A stretch of 64,000 bases of DNA, from positions 17,802 through 81,801 of the forward strand of contig CAIQGE010000009.1 of the NCBI GenBank assembly GCA_903871335.1. The letters run 5' to 3'. Below, piece by piece: positions 45,323 through 53,508 of the stretch. The notes below the pieces were generated by a model, which was not told the origin of the DNA, did no database searches, and saw only the letters and a list, made by a program, of their open reading frames with translations. The DNA comes from an uncultured Actinomycetes bacterium. Its GTDB lineage: Bacteria; Actinomycetota; Acidimicrobiia; Acidimicrobiales; RAAP-2. The translations under genes were made by a program, and so were the position numbers. Every line of letters starts with the position of its first letter. Within the stretch, counting starts at the first letter, position 1.

Positions 45323-45745
45323 TTACGCGGTCAAGGACGGACGGGTGCTGAAGGCGACATTGGCGCCGGGCAGAGTGTCGCCATTGATAATGAGTCGCCA
45401 CTGGTATCGAGCTCCCGCCGGGATCGGCAGAGGCGGAAAATTGATGGCCATCGGAAAATCCACGGGAACGCCCTCGGGGACACCTTCGGGTTGGCCAATG
45501 TGGAATTCACCGTGAACTTCAATCGCTTGCAACGTGTCGGTCACGTAGACCGGCTGTCCGTCGGCGTCTTCGAGGACGAGGTGCCAGTGATGAGTCCGAT
45601 CGAGCTCGTGACGGTCGACGGTCAATTTGACGGCGACCGCGGTCGGCATCGGATCTGGACCAATGAGCGACCAGCCTCCCCCCAAAATGAATAGTTTTCC
45701 GTCCGCGACCTGCGCGGCGTCAGCGAGGAGCATTTGTACTTGCAC
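45323..45745 (-). CDS. Conserved protein of unknown function (DUF6941-like)
   Basis: The 140-residue protein begins VQMLLADAAQVADGKLFILGGGWSLIG and has HHWHLVLEDADGQPVYV, PVDFPMAINFPPLPIPAGARYQWRLIING, an all-beta pattern. It resembles the family I know as DUF6941, without known function. It carries no signal peptide. A TAGTCT box six bases before GTG 45745 supports a leaderless start, and the gene precedes the MaoC-like gene by 20 bp on the same strand, so they probably form one transcript divergent from the acyl-CoA dehydrogenase gene. Confidence 0.72.
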   Translation of the reverse strand: MQVQMLLADAAQVADGKLFILGGGWSLIGPDPMPTAVAVKLTVDRHELDRTHHWHLVLEDADGQPVYVTDTLQAIEVHGEFHIGQPEGVPEGVPVDFPMAINFPPLPIPAGARYQWRLIINGDTLPGANVAFSTRPSLTA

Positions 45746-45757
45746 GGCACCAGACTA
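45746..45757 (-). promoter_or_regulatory. Leaderless -10 box of DUF6941-like gene
   Basis: TAGTCT (45752-45757, minus strand) is six bases from GTG 45745. Confidence 0.5.
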
Positions 45758-45787
45758 GGAGCCGCAAGAACCTTGACGAATTCCTAT

Positions 45788-45800
45788 TAGTTTTGGGCCT
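45788..45800 (+). promoter_or_regulatory. Leaderless -10 box of methylsuccinyl-CoA dehydrogenase-like gene
   Basis: TAGTTT (45788-45793) is seven bases before ATG 45801. Confidence 0.5.
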
Positions 45801-47411
45801 ATGCCGACGACTACCCCGGACCTCACTCACGCTGCATCTTTGATCACCAAGGCGCAGAGCATCATCGACGCAGCCGTTGACTCTCTCGCGGCTCTCGGTG
45901 GAGCGGATCAAAATCAGAGTTTCGCCTACGACCTCGCCCACGCCGCCAGCGCCGTTGCCACTGCGCGTGCCACGATCGACTACGGCGCCAAGGGCGACGT
46001 CGAAGCGAACCTCGCCGCCGCGTTCCTGGCCCAGGCCTTCGCCGACCTCAACGCCCGCGTGACCGGACGTGAGACCACGTGGAACGTCGAAGCTCAATGG
46101 TTCGCGCCCTTCGCGGAGTTCGTGGCGACCTATCGCGATCCGTCGTTCTTGGCGTCGCTCGCGGAGACCCCGGGATCGCGCCACCTCGACGAAGAATTCA
46201 CCATGGTCGGCGACACCTTCCATCGTTTCGCCGAACAAGAGGTTCGTCCGCACGCCGAACACGTGCATCGCACCAACGGCGACATTCCCGAGTCCATCAT
46301 CAGCGGCCTGGCCGCCCTCGGAGGCTTCGGACTCTCGGTCCCTGAAGAATTCGGCGGTTTCGCGACCGGTGGCGAGTCGGACTACATCGGCATGGTGGTG
46401 GCGACCGAAGAACTCACCTGGGGAGGACTCGGCATCGGTGGTTCGCTGATCACTCGACCGGAAATCTTGACGCGCGCGCTCGTTCATGGTGGAACAACCG
46501 AGCAAAAGGAATACTGGCTCCCCCGTCTCGCGAGTGCCGAAGTGCTCGCCGCGGTCGCGGTGACCGAGCCGGACTTTGGTTCTGACGTCGCCGGACTGAC
46601 GACATCGGCGACCAAGACCGAAGGCGGTTGGTTGATCAACGGCACTAAGACGTGGTGCACCTTTGCCGCGCGCGCCAATGTGCTGATGTTGCTCGCCCGC
46701 ACGGACCCCGATCGCTCGAAGACCCACCGCGGACTCTCCCTCTTCTTGGTGGAAAAGCCGCTCGGTGACGGCCACGGATTCCTCTTCACGCAGGACGCGG
46801 CGACGGAGGGACGAACGGACGCCAACGGACGCCTGGAAGGTCGACCGATCGACACCATTGGCTACCGCGGTATGCACTCGTACGAACTCAGTTTCGATAA
46901 CTGGTTCGTCGCCGATGATCGCCTCGTGGGCGGTGAAGCCGGCCTCGGCAAGGGCTTCTACTTCCAGATGGCGGGATTCGAAAACGGTCGCATCCAAACG
47001 GCGGCTCGCGCCATTGGCATCATGCAGGCGGCCTACGAGACCGCCCTCGAGTACGCGAAGAATCGTGTGGTCTTCGGCGAGCCGATCATTAACTACGAAC
47101 TCACGCGTGTGAAGCTGGGAACCATGGCGGCGATCATTCAGTCATCACGCCAATTCTCCTTGGCGGTCGCCAAGCTGATGGCCAAGGGTGAAGGAACGCT
47201 CGAAGCGTCGATGGCGAAGGCGTACGTGTGTCGCGCCGCCGAGTGGGTGACGCGCGAAGCCATGCAGATTCACGGTGGCATGGGATACGCCGAGGAATAC
47301 GCCGTCAGCCGCCTTTTCGTCGATGCACGCGTGCTATCGATCTTTGAAGGCGCCGACGAAACGCTATGCCTGAAGGTGATTGCTCGCCGCCTGCTCGACC
47401 AGCGGGGCTAA
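45801..47411 (+). CDS. Acyl-CoA dehydrogenase, probable (2S)-methylsuccinyl-CoA dehydrogenase
   Basis: The 536-residue protein has a roughly 120-residue all-helical N-terminal extension before the acyl-CoA dehydrogenase core. The core contains LDEEFTMVGDTFHRFAEQEV, LSVPEEFGGF, VTEPDFGSDVAG, WLINGTKTWCTFAARANVLMLLARTDP, IGYRGMHSYELSFDNW, ENGRIQTAARAIGIMQAA and MQIHGGMGYAEEYAVSRLFVDARVLSIFEGA. The extension and the GYRGM, RIQTAARAIG and FEGA stretches match, from memory, Rhodobacter methylsuccinyl-CoA dehydrogenase rather than fatty-acyl enzymes. It would make mesaconyl-C1-CoA, the substrate of the divergent MaoC-like hydratase. The leaderless ATG 45801 is supported by TAGTTT. Confidence 0.87.
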   Translation: MPTTTPDLTHAASLITKAQSIIDAAVDSLAALGGADQNQSFAYDLAHAASAVATARATIDYGAKGDVEANLAAAFLAQAFADLNARVTGRETTWNVEAQWFAPFAEFVATYRDPSFLASLAETPGSRHLDEEFTMVGDTFHRFAEQEVRPHAEHVHRTNGDIPESIISGLAALGGFGLSVPEEFGGFATGGESDYIGMVVATEELTWGGLGIGGSLITRPEILTRALVHGGTTEQKEYWLPRLASAEVLAAVAVTEPDFGSDVAGLTTSATKTEGGWLINGTKTWCTFAARANVLMLLARTDPDRSKTHRGLSLFLVEKPLGDGHGFLFTQDAATEGRTDANGRLEGRPIDTIGYRGMHSYELSFDNWFVADDRLVGGEAGLGKGFYFQMAGFENGRIQTAARAIGIMQAAYETALEYAKNRVVFGEPIINYELTRVKLGTMAAIIQSSRQFSLAVAKLMAKGEGTLEASMAKAYVCRAAEWVTREAMQIHGGMGYAEEYAVSRLFVDARVLSIFEGADETLCLKVIARRLLDQRG

Positions 47412-47453
47412 ATCACCCCAGGTCGCATCGCATAGATGGGATTGAGCTCGGCC

Positions 47454-48647
47454 CTACTCGTCGATCGTGAAGGGTGCGTGGACGTCGCCGAGGGTGATGC
47501 CCGCGGAGTGTAAGTCGGGTCGCTCGCCGCGTGCCACCTGTGCGGCAACCGCGGCACGTTCCCAGCGCTCTTCGACGTGGCCCCATTTCCAAAACGACAG
47601 TGCCGCGGCCCACACGAACACAAACAGCCCGACAATGATGAATCCGGCCGAGTTGAGACTAAAACCGTTGACCCAGTCCCACACGCCTCCCGACAGATGG
47701 AGTTGCGTGGACAGGACTTGCAGGAGTTCGAGGGTGCCGATGAAGAGCGCCACGAAGACGGATAGACCCGTAATCGTGATGTTGTAATACACCTTGCGCA
47801 GGGGCTTGGAGAAGGCCCAGCCGTACGCGAAGTTCATGAAGGAACCATCAATGGTGTCCAGCAAGCACATGCCGGCCGCGAACAGCACGGGCAAGCAGAG
47901 AATCGCCCAGAAAGGTAGCCCGGACGCCACGGCGCTGCCGGCGAGAACCAAGAAGGCCACCTCAGTAAAGGTGTCGAAGCCGAGACCGAACAAGAAGCCC
48001 ACCGGATACATCTTCCAGGGCGTGTCAATCGAGCGCGTCAGTTTGCCGAAGAAGCGCATCATGAAGCCACGAGCATCGAGGTGCTTTTCGAGTTCCGAAT
48101 CGTCGTAGCGACCCCGGCGCATCTCGATGAACAGCTTGACAATGCTGACCAGAACGATGAGATTCAAGATGCCGATGAGGTACAAGAAGATGCCGGACAC
48201 GGACGTTCCAATGAGTGTTCCGTAGTGGTGCAGAGGCGAATTCTGGTCCTTCACCTGGCCACCCAAAGCTCGCACGCCAAGACCCAGCAGCACCGTCATC
48301 ACGAAGACAACCGAGGAGTGTCCAAGAGAGAAGAAGAAGCCCGTGGACATCGGGCGCTTCCCCTCGCTCATGAACTTTCGCGTGGTGTTGTCAATGGCCG
48401 CGATGTGATCAGCGTCAAAGGCGTGACGCATGCCGAGGGTGTACGCCAAGATTCCGGTGCCGACCCCGAGAGTGCTGTTCTTATCCAGTGTGAAGTGACG
48501 ACTCGAGGCGTAGAACAAGATGCCGAAACCAACGACGTGCAAAAGGATGATGAATCCGAACATGCCGTTGAGACGGCGCCATTCCGACCGCGAGAACGAA
48601 GCCCGAATGCGATGACGAAGGGGAGTGGGTGCCTCAAGAACGGTCAT
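47454..48647 (-). CDS. NicT/HoxN family nickel/cobalt permease
   Basis: The 397-residue integral membrane protein has eight or so hydrophobic segments and the family signature LGMRHAFDADHIAAIDNTTRK (about residues 71-91) that binds the metal, followed by FFFSLGHSSVVF, YPVGFLFGLGFDTFTEVAFLVLAGSA and CLLDTIDGSFMNFAYGWAF. NiCoT proteins import Ni2+ or Co2+. Cobalt would serve cobalamin, needed by the mutase and MetH in this window; nickel for urease or hydrogenase is the alternative. ATG 48647 lies seven bases after TAGTGT. No cobalamin riboswitch is visible upstream. Confidence 0.92.
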   Translation of the reverse strand: MTVLEAPTPLRHRIRASFSRSEWRRLNGMFGFIILLHVVGFGILFYASSRHFTLDKNSTLGVGTGILAYTLGMRHAFDADHIAAIDNTTRKFMSEGKRPMSTGFFFSLGHSSVVFVMTVLLGLGVRALGGQVKDQNSPLHHYGTLIGTSVSGIFLYLIGILNLIVLVSIVKLFIEMRRGRYDDSELEKHLDARGFMMRFFGKLTRSIDTPWKMYPVGFLFGLGFDTFTEVAFLVLAGSAVASGLPFWAILCLPVLFAAGMCLLDTIDGSFMNFAYGWAFSKPLRKVYYNITITGLSVFVALFIGTLELLQVLSTQLHLSGGVWDWVNGFSLNSAGFIIVGLFVFVWAAALSFWKWGHVEERWERAAVAAQVARGERPDLHSAGITLGDVHAPFTIDE

Positions 48648-48660
48648 GCTCTCGACACTA
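48648..48660 (-). promoter_or_regulatory. Leaderless -10 box of NicT-type permease gene
   Basis: TAGTGT (48655-48660, minus strand) is seven bases from ATG 48647. Confidence 0.5.
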
Positions 48661-48804
48661 ACGCGACGATCTCGCAATAGCGACACCGTCCCAATTGCTG
48701 ACCGGACCCGGGGGGAATTACGTACGGTGCAATTTCAGTCCATTTGATCAGGTATTTTACGATTTACTTATGCGAAAGTGAACTCCGTGCCGTCGCACCG
48801 CCGC

Positions 48805-48818
48805 TAGGATTTCTTTCC
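48805..48818 (+). promoter_or_regulatory. -10 box of NlpC/P60 gene
   Basis: TAGGAT (48805-48810) is eight bases before GTG 48819; it decides that start over an open frame reaching back to 48744. Confidence 0.45.
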
Positions 48819-49967
48819 GTGACCGACGTCGAGCGCCTTGTGCGCCCTTCGACGCCGCGGCCGATTCGGGGGCTTAGGCACTCCCGGTGGGTTCTTCCCA
48901 CTCTGGCCGTCGTTGCAGTGTGTCTCAGCACTGTGACTATTTCGCCACGTCCCGCCAGCGCTCAGTCGATCAAGTCCGCCCGGGCGGAAGCGGCCGTGCT
49001 GTACGCGCAAATAGCGGTGGCCAACGCCAAGATTTCTCGACTCGGGCAGCAGTACGACCAGGCCCAGTACAAGTTGTCCCAGCTCCAGTCGACGATCCAG
49101 CACTCCAAGGCCATCGTGGCGGCGGCGTCCAAGCAAGTCAGCGCTGACGAGACCCAGTTACGCGAAGCTGCGATCAACTACTACGTCAACAACGGATCCG
49201 CCAACTCGCAGAACCCTCTCTTCGCATCCAGCGAATCCGAGAACCAGCTCGGTGCGACCAATGTGTACAGCTCCTTGGCCGAAGGTAACGTCACCACGTC
49301 GGTCGCCTCGCTGAAGACGTCCACCATTCAACTCACCCAACAGCGCTACATTTTGCGAGGGGAAATTGCCCTCGCCGGGCGGCAGACTCGTACGGCCGCC
49401 AATGCGCTCCACGAAGCCGAGTCCATTCAGGCGGGGTTGAAGCACACGCTGGCCGGCGTGTCGGCCGAGATTCAGCACTATTTGGCCCAGGTCCAAGCTG
49501 CCGCCGCCGCCAAAGCCGCCGCGCAATGGAACAAGACGCACAAGGTCAAGTACCACCACGGCAAGAAGTACAAGAACTACTACGACGGCTACCCGCCGCC
49601 GCCGGCCAACTCACGGGCCAACGTCGCCGTCAATGCGGCCTATTCATACCTTGGTGTTCCGTACGTCTGGGGTGGCGCATCGCGAAGTGGAGTTGACTGC
49701 TCCGGCCTCGTCATGCTGGCCTGGGACGCGGCCGGAGTTGCTCTTCCCCACTACTCCGGCGGTCAGTTCAACGACACGGTACGCGTGCCGCTGTGGGACC
49801 TCAAGCCCGGTGACCTTCTGTTCTACGGCTACCACGGCGACGAACACGTCACGATGTACATCGGACACGGCATGATGATTGAGGCCCCCGAAACGGGCTA
49901 CACCGTGCACATCACGCCGGTCCGTCTCGGATACGGATTTGCCGGGGCGGGCCGTCCGCGGCTGTAG
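48819..49967 (+). CDS. Secreted NlpC/P60 peptidoglycan hydrolase with coiled coil (RipA-like)
   Basis: The 382-residue protein has a signal segment (about 22-49, WVLPTLAVVAVCLSTV, cleavage near ASAQS), a long coiled-coil region (about 50-240) with repeated Ala/Gln/Lys heptads, a short Lys/Tyr/His-rich linker and a C-terminal NlpC/P60 domain (about 265-382). The domain has VPYVWGGASRSG, catalytic Cys294 in VDCSGLVMLAWDAAG, His343 in DEHVTMYIG and GHGMMIEAP. Such enzymes cut the D-Glu-mDap bond in peptidoglycan during septation. An lgt-like gene starts three bases after its stop. Confidence 0.9.
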   Translation: MTDVERLVRPSTPRPIRGLRHSRWVLPTLAVVAVCLSTVTISPRPASAQSIKSARAEAAVLYAQIAVANAKISRLGQQYDQAQYKLSQLQSTIQHSKAIVAAASKQVSADETQLREAAINYYVNNGSANSQNPLFASSESENQLGATNVYSSLAEGNVTTSVASLKTSTIQLTQQRYILRGEIALAGRQTRTAANALHEAESIQAGLKHTLAGVSAEIQHYLAQVQAAAAAKAAAQWNKTHKVKYHHGKKYKNYYDGYPPPPANSRANVAVNAAYSYLGVPYVWGGASRSGVDCSGLVMLAWDAAGVALPHYSGGQFNDTVRVPLWDLKPGDLLFYGYHGDEHVTMYIGHGMMIEAPETGYTVHITPVRLGYGFAGAGRPRL

Positions 49968-49970
49968 TTC

Positions 49971-50744
49971 GTGGAGCCCGTTCCCACCTCTTTTCATCTC
50001 GGTCCGTTCACCTTTCATACGTACGGACTAGGGCTCGCGATTGCCTTCTACGTCGCCTACCGATACGCCGAGCACCGTTTTCGTAGGCGCGGTCTGAGTG
50101 TCGAGAAGTTCGGGTGGTTCGCCGCATCCCTGATCGTCCTGGGCCTTCTCGGCGCCCGTATCGCGCACGTCGCGACCAACTGGAGCTTCTACCAGTCCCA
50201 TCCGACCGACGTCCTTGCGGTGTGGCAAGGTGGGCTCTCGAGCTTCGGCGGCATCGTGCTCGCCGCGCCCTTCGGTTACTTCTTCGCCCGTAAGTGGTGG
50301 CCCGAGACCGCAATTCTCGATTTCACCGATGCCCTGATACCCGCATTATTGCTGGGTTGGTCTCTCGGTCGTTTTCTCGGACCGCAATTTATGGTCGCCG
50401 GCGGTGGTCACATCACGCATCAATGGTTTGGACTCCACTACGCCGGACAAGAAGGTAAAAGAGTCCCCGTTCCTCTGCTGCAGGGGCTCGAGGATGGTCT
50501 GCTGTGGCTCTCCTTGATCTACGTGGAGCACCGGAAGAATGGCCGAGCCGCTAGTGGACTCGTGACGGGCATTGGCCTGTTGGTGTGGGGCATCGTGCGA
50601 TCCACCGACGAGAAATTGCTCTTGGGTCAAGACTCGTCGTCAGGTTCTCTCGGCGTGCAAATCGCGGGCGTCATACTGGCCATCATGGGAGCGGCGATCC
50701 TCGTGTCAGTCGCTCGTCGGCCCGCGAAGGCCGTGTCAAACTAA
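49971..50744 (+). CDS. lgt: Prolipoprotein diacylglyceryl transferase (Lgt)-like protein, divergent
   Basis: Lgt transfers diacylglycerol from phosphatidylglycerol to the lipobox Cys of prolipoproteins. The 257-residue membrane protein keeps the HTYGLGLAIAF helix, LGARIAHVATNW (conserved Arg), VWQGGLSSFGGIVL and the C-terminal RSTDEKLLL segment. Where E. coli has the GRxGNFxNGE signature, this protein reads LGRFLGPQFMVAGGG, keeping the Arg but losing the Asn and Glu; the His of GGMSFHGG is replaced by Phe. It may be a divergent active Lgt or a paralogue. GTG 49971 is three bases after the NlpC/P60 stop. A clear lipoprotein gene lies at 54689. Confidence 0.75.
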   Translation: MEPVPTSFHLGPFTFHTYGLGLAIAFYVAYRYAEHRFRRRGLSVEKFGWFAASLIVLGLLGARIAHVATNWSFYQSHPTDVLAVWQGGLSSFGGIVLAAPFGYFFARKWWPETAILDFTDALIPALLLGWSLGRFLGPQFMVAGGGHITHQWFGLHYAGQEGKRVPVPLLQGLEDGLLWLSLIYVEHRKNGRAASGLVTGIGLLVWGIVRSTDEKLLLGQDSSSGSLGVQIAGVILAIMGAAILVSVARRPAKAVSN

Positions 50745-50748
50745 CTCC

Positions 50749-52287
50749 ATGACGTCACCGACGAGCGAGCGACGCCCGACGAGCAACGACGTCTCGATAG
50801 GAACTTTCGTCGCCGGTGTGACGACGCTGACCATTTTTGGTTTCTGGTTGCGGTGGCACGGACTTTCTCGAGGGTCGTTGTACCGCGACGACGCGTGGGT
50901 GGCCTTGACTCGTCGAGTTCCGTGGCACACCGCGTGGCACATGGTCGGAACGGCACCGGGCTTCGTGATGGTCGAGCGTCTCTGGGTATGGATCTGCGCT
51001 CCCTCGACGTGGTGGGCGCAGATCCCCACTCTGGTGGTCGCGACCGTCGGCCTCGTCGTCTTTGCCGTCGTCGCGACGTGGTGGGGACTCAGTCGACGAG
51101 CGGCTATTTTTGCGACATTCTTCATCGTCGTCAGTCCGGTGGCGGTGACGTACGCCACGCACCTCAAGCCGTACTCACACGACATTCTCGCCACCACCCT
51201 GGTGCTCGCGGCGGCGGAGTGGTGGCGTCGCGATCACTCGGCGTGGCCCTTCGCACTCGTCAGCGTGATCAGTCTGGCGACGGCGTTCGACCCAGCTCCC
51301 CTCATCGCGGGCGTGGCCGTCGCGATGGTCATCATTGCCGTGCGGGGCGAACGGTGGCGACAACTTCTAGCACCGGGTGTGTGCGCCCTCGTTCCGGTCG
51401 TTCTTCTCTACCTCGCGGTACGTGACGGCATTTCACCGCAGCTTGCGACGTCCTGGAAGCCCAACTTTGTTCAGTTCGACTCGCTTCACTCCATCCTCCA
51501 TTCGACCTGGACAATCACGAGCGGACTCGTCACGGGCTTCGTGGACGTTGCGCCACATCTGCACATTCCCGGCTACGCCAAGTCGCTCATCGTTCTCACC
51601 GTCGTTCTCGCGGTCGCCGGCGCATTTGCGTCACGAGCGAACGCGCTCGCTGCGGCCGGCGTCATAGGAGCGGTCCTCGGCGCGGCGTGTCACCTCGTGC
51701 CGCTCGGAACGGGTCGCACCGACGCGTACCTCTATCCGGCACTCGCCTTGCTCGTCGCCGGAGGCATTCATGCGTCCGTGGCCTTTTTGCGCACGCGTCA
51801 ACCAATGTTGTCCCGAGTATCGATCATCGCGGTTCTTGTCTTTTCGCTCGCGACGGCCATGGATCTAGCAACCCATCGACCGACATATCCGGGGGGTTCG
51901 ATCGATCCAGTAGCCCATTCGGCACAGTCCATCTTGGCCAGTGGTGGCGCGGTTCTGATTGAGGGCACGGCCCGTTGGCCGTGGACGTATTACGAAGAGC
52001 GTCACGTTCACTTGGTCTTCTCCGACAAATACAACACCGGATTTGCTCCCCTGAGTGACAACCCCAACGTGGTGATCATGCCCGGTACCACCATCGAGGG
52101 CGGCTACAACCCCACTGCAGCTGTCGCGGCACTCGGTCGTCACCGACAGGTCCTCTACGTGCGCACCGACGACTGGCCCGCTCTCGGCGATCCACTACAG
52201 GCGGCGTTTCGAACCGCCTGCTTTGAGCCCGTTCGTGCCGCACACGTTCCGGGTTACCTCGAAGAATGGCTCACTCGGCGCTGCTAG
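50749..52287 (+). CDS. Multi-helix GT-C-type membrane glycosyltransferase-like protein
   Basis: The 512-residue protein has about ten hydrophobic helices, beginning FVAGVTTLTIFGFWLRW, and an early extracytoplasmic loop with the paired acidic residues in GSLYRDDAWVAL, a hallmark of GT-C transferases using polyprenyl-linked sugars. The later segment TYATHLKPYSHDILATTLVL also fits this superfamily. A soluble C-terminal part (about 390-512) holds VLIEGTARWPWTYYE. The specific sugar and acceptor are unknown. It begins four bases after the lgt-like gene and ends interlocked with a convergent gene (CTAG at 52284-52287). Confidence 0.7.
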   Translation: MTSPTSERRPTSNDVSIGTFVAGVTTLTIFGFWLRWHGLSRGSLYRDDAWVALTRRVPWHTAWHMVGTAPGFVMVERLWVWICAPSTWWAQIPTLVVATVGLVVFAVVATWWGLSRRAAIFATFFIVVSPVAVTYATHLKPYSHDILATTLVLAAAEWWRRDHSAWPFALVSVISLATAFDPAPLIAGVAVAMVIIAVRGERWRQLLAPGVCALVPVVLLYLAVRDGISPQLATSWKPNFVQFDSLHSILHSTWTITSGLVTGFVDVAPHLHIPGYAKSLIVLTVVLAVAGAFASRANALAAAGVIGAVLGAACHLVPLGTGRTDAYLYPALALLVAGGIHASVAFLRTRQPMLSRVSIIAVLVFSLATAMDLATHRPTYPGGSIDPVAHSAQSILASGGAVLIEGTARWPWTYYEERHVHLVFSDKYNTGFAPLSDNPNVVIMPGTTIEGGYNPTAAVAALGRHRQVLYVRTDDWPALGDPLQAAFRTACFEPVRAAHVPGYLEEWLTRRC

Positions 52288-53303
52288 AACAGCGAGTTCC
52301 ATTCGTCGTCCGTCAGTCGACCCAATTTCCGGGGCGCGGTCACTGACGCGTCCAGAACGACGGTGATGCGTTCATCGGCCACGTATGAGGGCTTCGCGAG
52401 ACCCACGCGCTTCCACGCGCCGAGGAGACGTCGTTCCGAGCCGTCCTTGGACGAAATCGGTCGAACTAAGAGTGCGTCCGAGGCACCGGCCAGTACGACG
52501 GCGGGCCGTTGCTTGGCCACCATCGCCAACTCGTCTCGACTGCTCTCGTCGAAGGCAACGTCCACCTCAACGACATAACCCGCGAGGGCGTGTTCGGGAT
52601 CAAAGCGTGCGGCCTCAACCGGCGTCAGCGTCACGGCCCGGCGAACAATGGTGGTGCTCGCCGCGACGACGGCCTTCGTGGGCGGTACCGGCGGTGGCGT
52701 CGGCGCCTTCACGCGGGGGGACTTCGTCGGGGGTCGACTCTGAGCACGCTGCTTCGCGAGCTTCTGTTCTTCACGTCGCTTCTTGCGCTGTTCTTTCAAC
52801 TCCGGCGATACCGACTTGATCTCACCGACCACGCTCGCCGGTGGTGCCACGGCCAGCTCGGGCAGGGTGAATTCCACGCGCTCGGCGAGCAACTGGCGAC
52901 AATGAGGCTCGGCGGGCACGTGTGAGGTGGCTGCGGCAACCAACATTCCCGCGACCACGTTCCCGGTGAAACCTTCGCGCAACATGTCGTCGACGGCTCC
53001 AGCCAGCTCCTCGTACGTCGGGTCATCCGCCCGGTCGCCGAGCAACGCCACGACTCGTTCCAATGCCTCGTTCGTCAGTGTGTCCACCAAGAATCGAACG
53101 GCACCCAGGGGTGCGCTCGCCGCAAAACTCTCGACGTTGCGACTCTTCTTGACATTGCGCAGCGGCGCGAGGACGACAACGTCCATGCGCGAATTCGGCT
53201 GGAGATTGAGTTGGTCCACCAACCCGAGCACTGCGGCTGTCGGGCTGGCCAACAGAGCACGGCGCACCAAGAGGGCGTCGTTGGCGTGGTCGTGATCAGT
53301 CAT
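52284..53303 (-). CDS. Uncharacterised basic-linker protein
   Basis: I do not recognise this 339-residue protein. It has an N-terminal helical region (about 1-150) with LGLVDQLNLQPNSRMDVVVLAP and MLVAAATSHVP, a highly charged Lys/Arg/Pro-rich linker (about 170-205, ELKEQRKKRREEQKLAKQRAQ) and a C-terminal alpha/beta region with VVEVDVAFDESSRDELAMVAKQRPAVVLAGASDALLVRP. No membrane segment or signal peptide is seen. The linker might bind nucleic acid or a membrane surface, which is only a guess. AAGGAG precedes ATG 53303. It is a single-gene unit, convergent with the GT-C gene. Confidence 0.6.
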   Translation of the reverse strand: MTDHDHANDALLVRRALLASPTAAVLGLVDQLNLQPNSRMDVVVLAPLRNVKKSRNVESFAASAPLGAVRFLVDTLTNEALERVVALLGDRADDPTYEELAGAVDDMLREGFTGNVVAGMLVAAATSHVPAEPHCRQLLAERVEFTLPELAVAPPASVVGEIKSVSPELKEQRKKRREEQKLAKQRAQSRPPTKSPRVKAPTPPPVPPTKAVVAASTTIVRRAVTLTPVEAARFDPEHALAGYVVEVDVAFDESSRDELAMVAKQRPAVVLAGASDALLVRPISSKDGSERRLLGAWKRVGLAKPSYVADERITVVLDASVTAPRKLGRLTDDEWNSLF

Positions 53304-53418
53304 CGTGACTCCTTGTCCCGTGACACGCTAGTCAGCCGAACGGTGGGCGAAGGTTGACCGACGGCACGATGCTGATCCGGGCGCGAGGTCTGGAATTTCT
53401 CACCTTCGCGTGGCGAAA

Positions 53419-53433
53419 GGGACTATTGGTCCC
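53419..53433. promoter_or_regulatory. GGGAC-N5-GTCCC palindrome in CoA-transferase spacer
   Basis: The 205-bp divergent spacer 53304-53508 contains the perfect repeat GGGAC (53419-53423) and GTCCC (53429-53433) around TATTG. It resembles the DosR/DevR box of mycobacteria but with a spacer one base longer. It may be a regulator site for the CoA-transferase or the divergent gene. No other structure is seen here. Confidence 0.35.
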
Positions 53434-53508
53434 AGCGAAGGACGAAGAGAACTTGCTTGAATGGGATTGGCCGCGAGGTTGGAGGTCAATCTCTAGGGGA
53501 AGGTAAAC

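Noticed and set aside
45720..46997. 425-residue minus-strand frame opposite the methylsuccinyl-CoA dehydrogenase-like gene
   Set aside because: Shadow frame rich in Arg and Glu; the plus-strand gene is clear from motifs.
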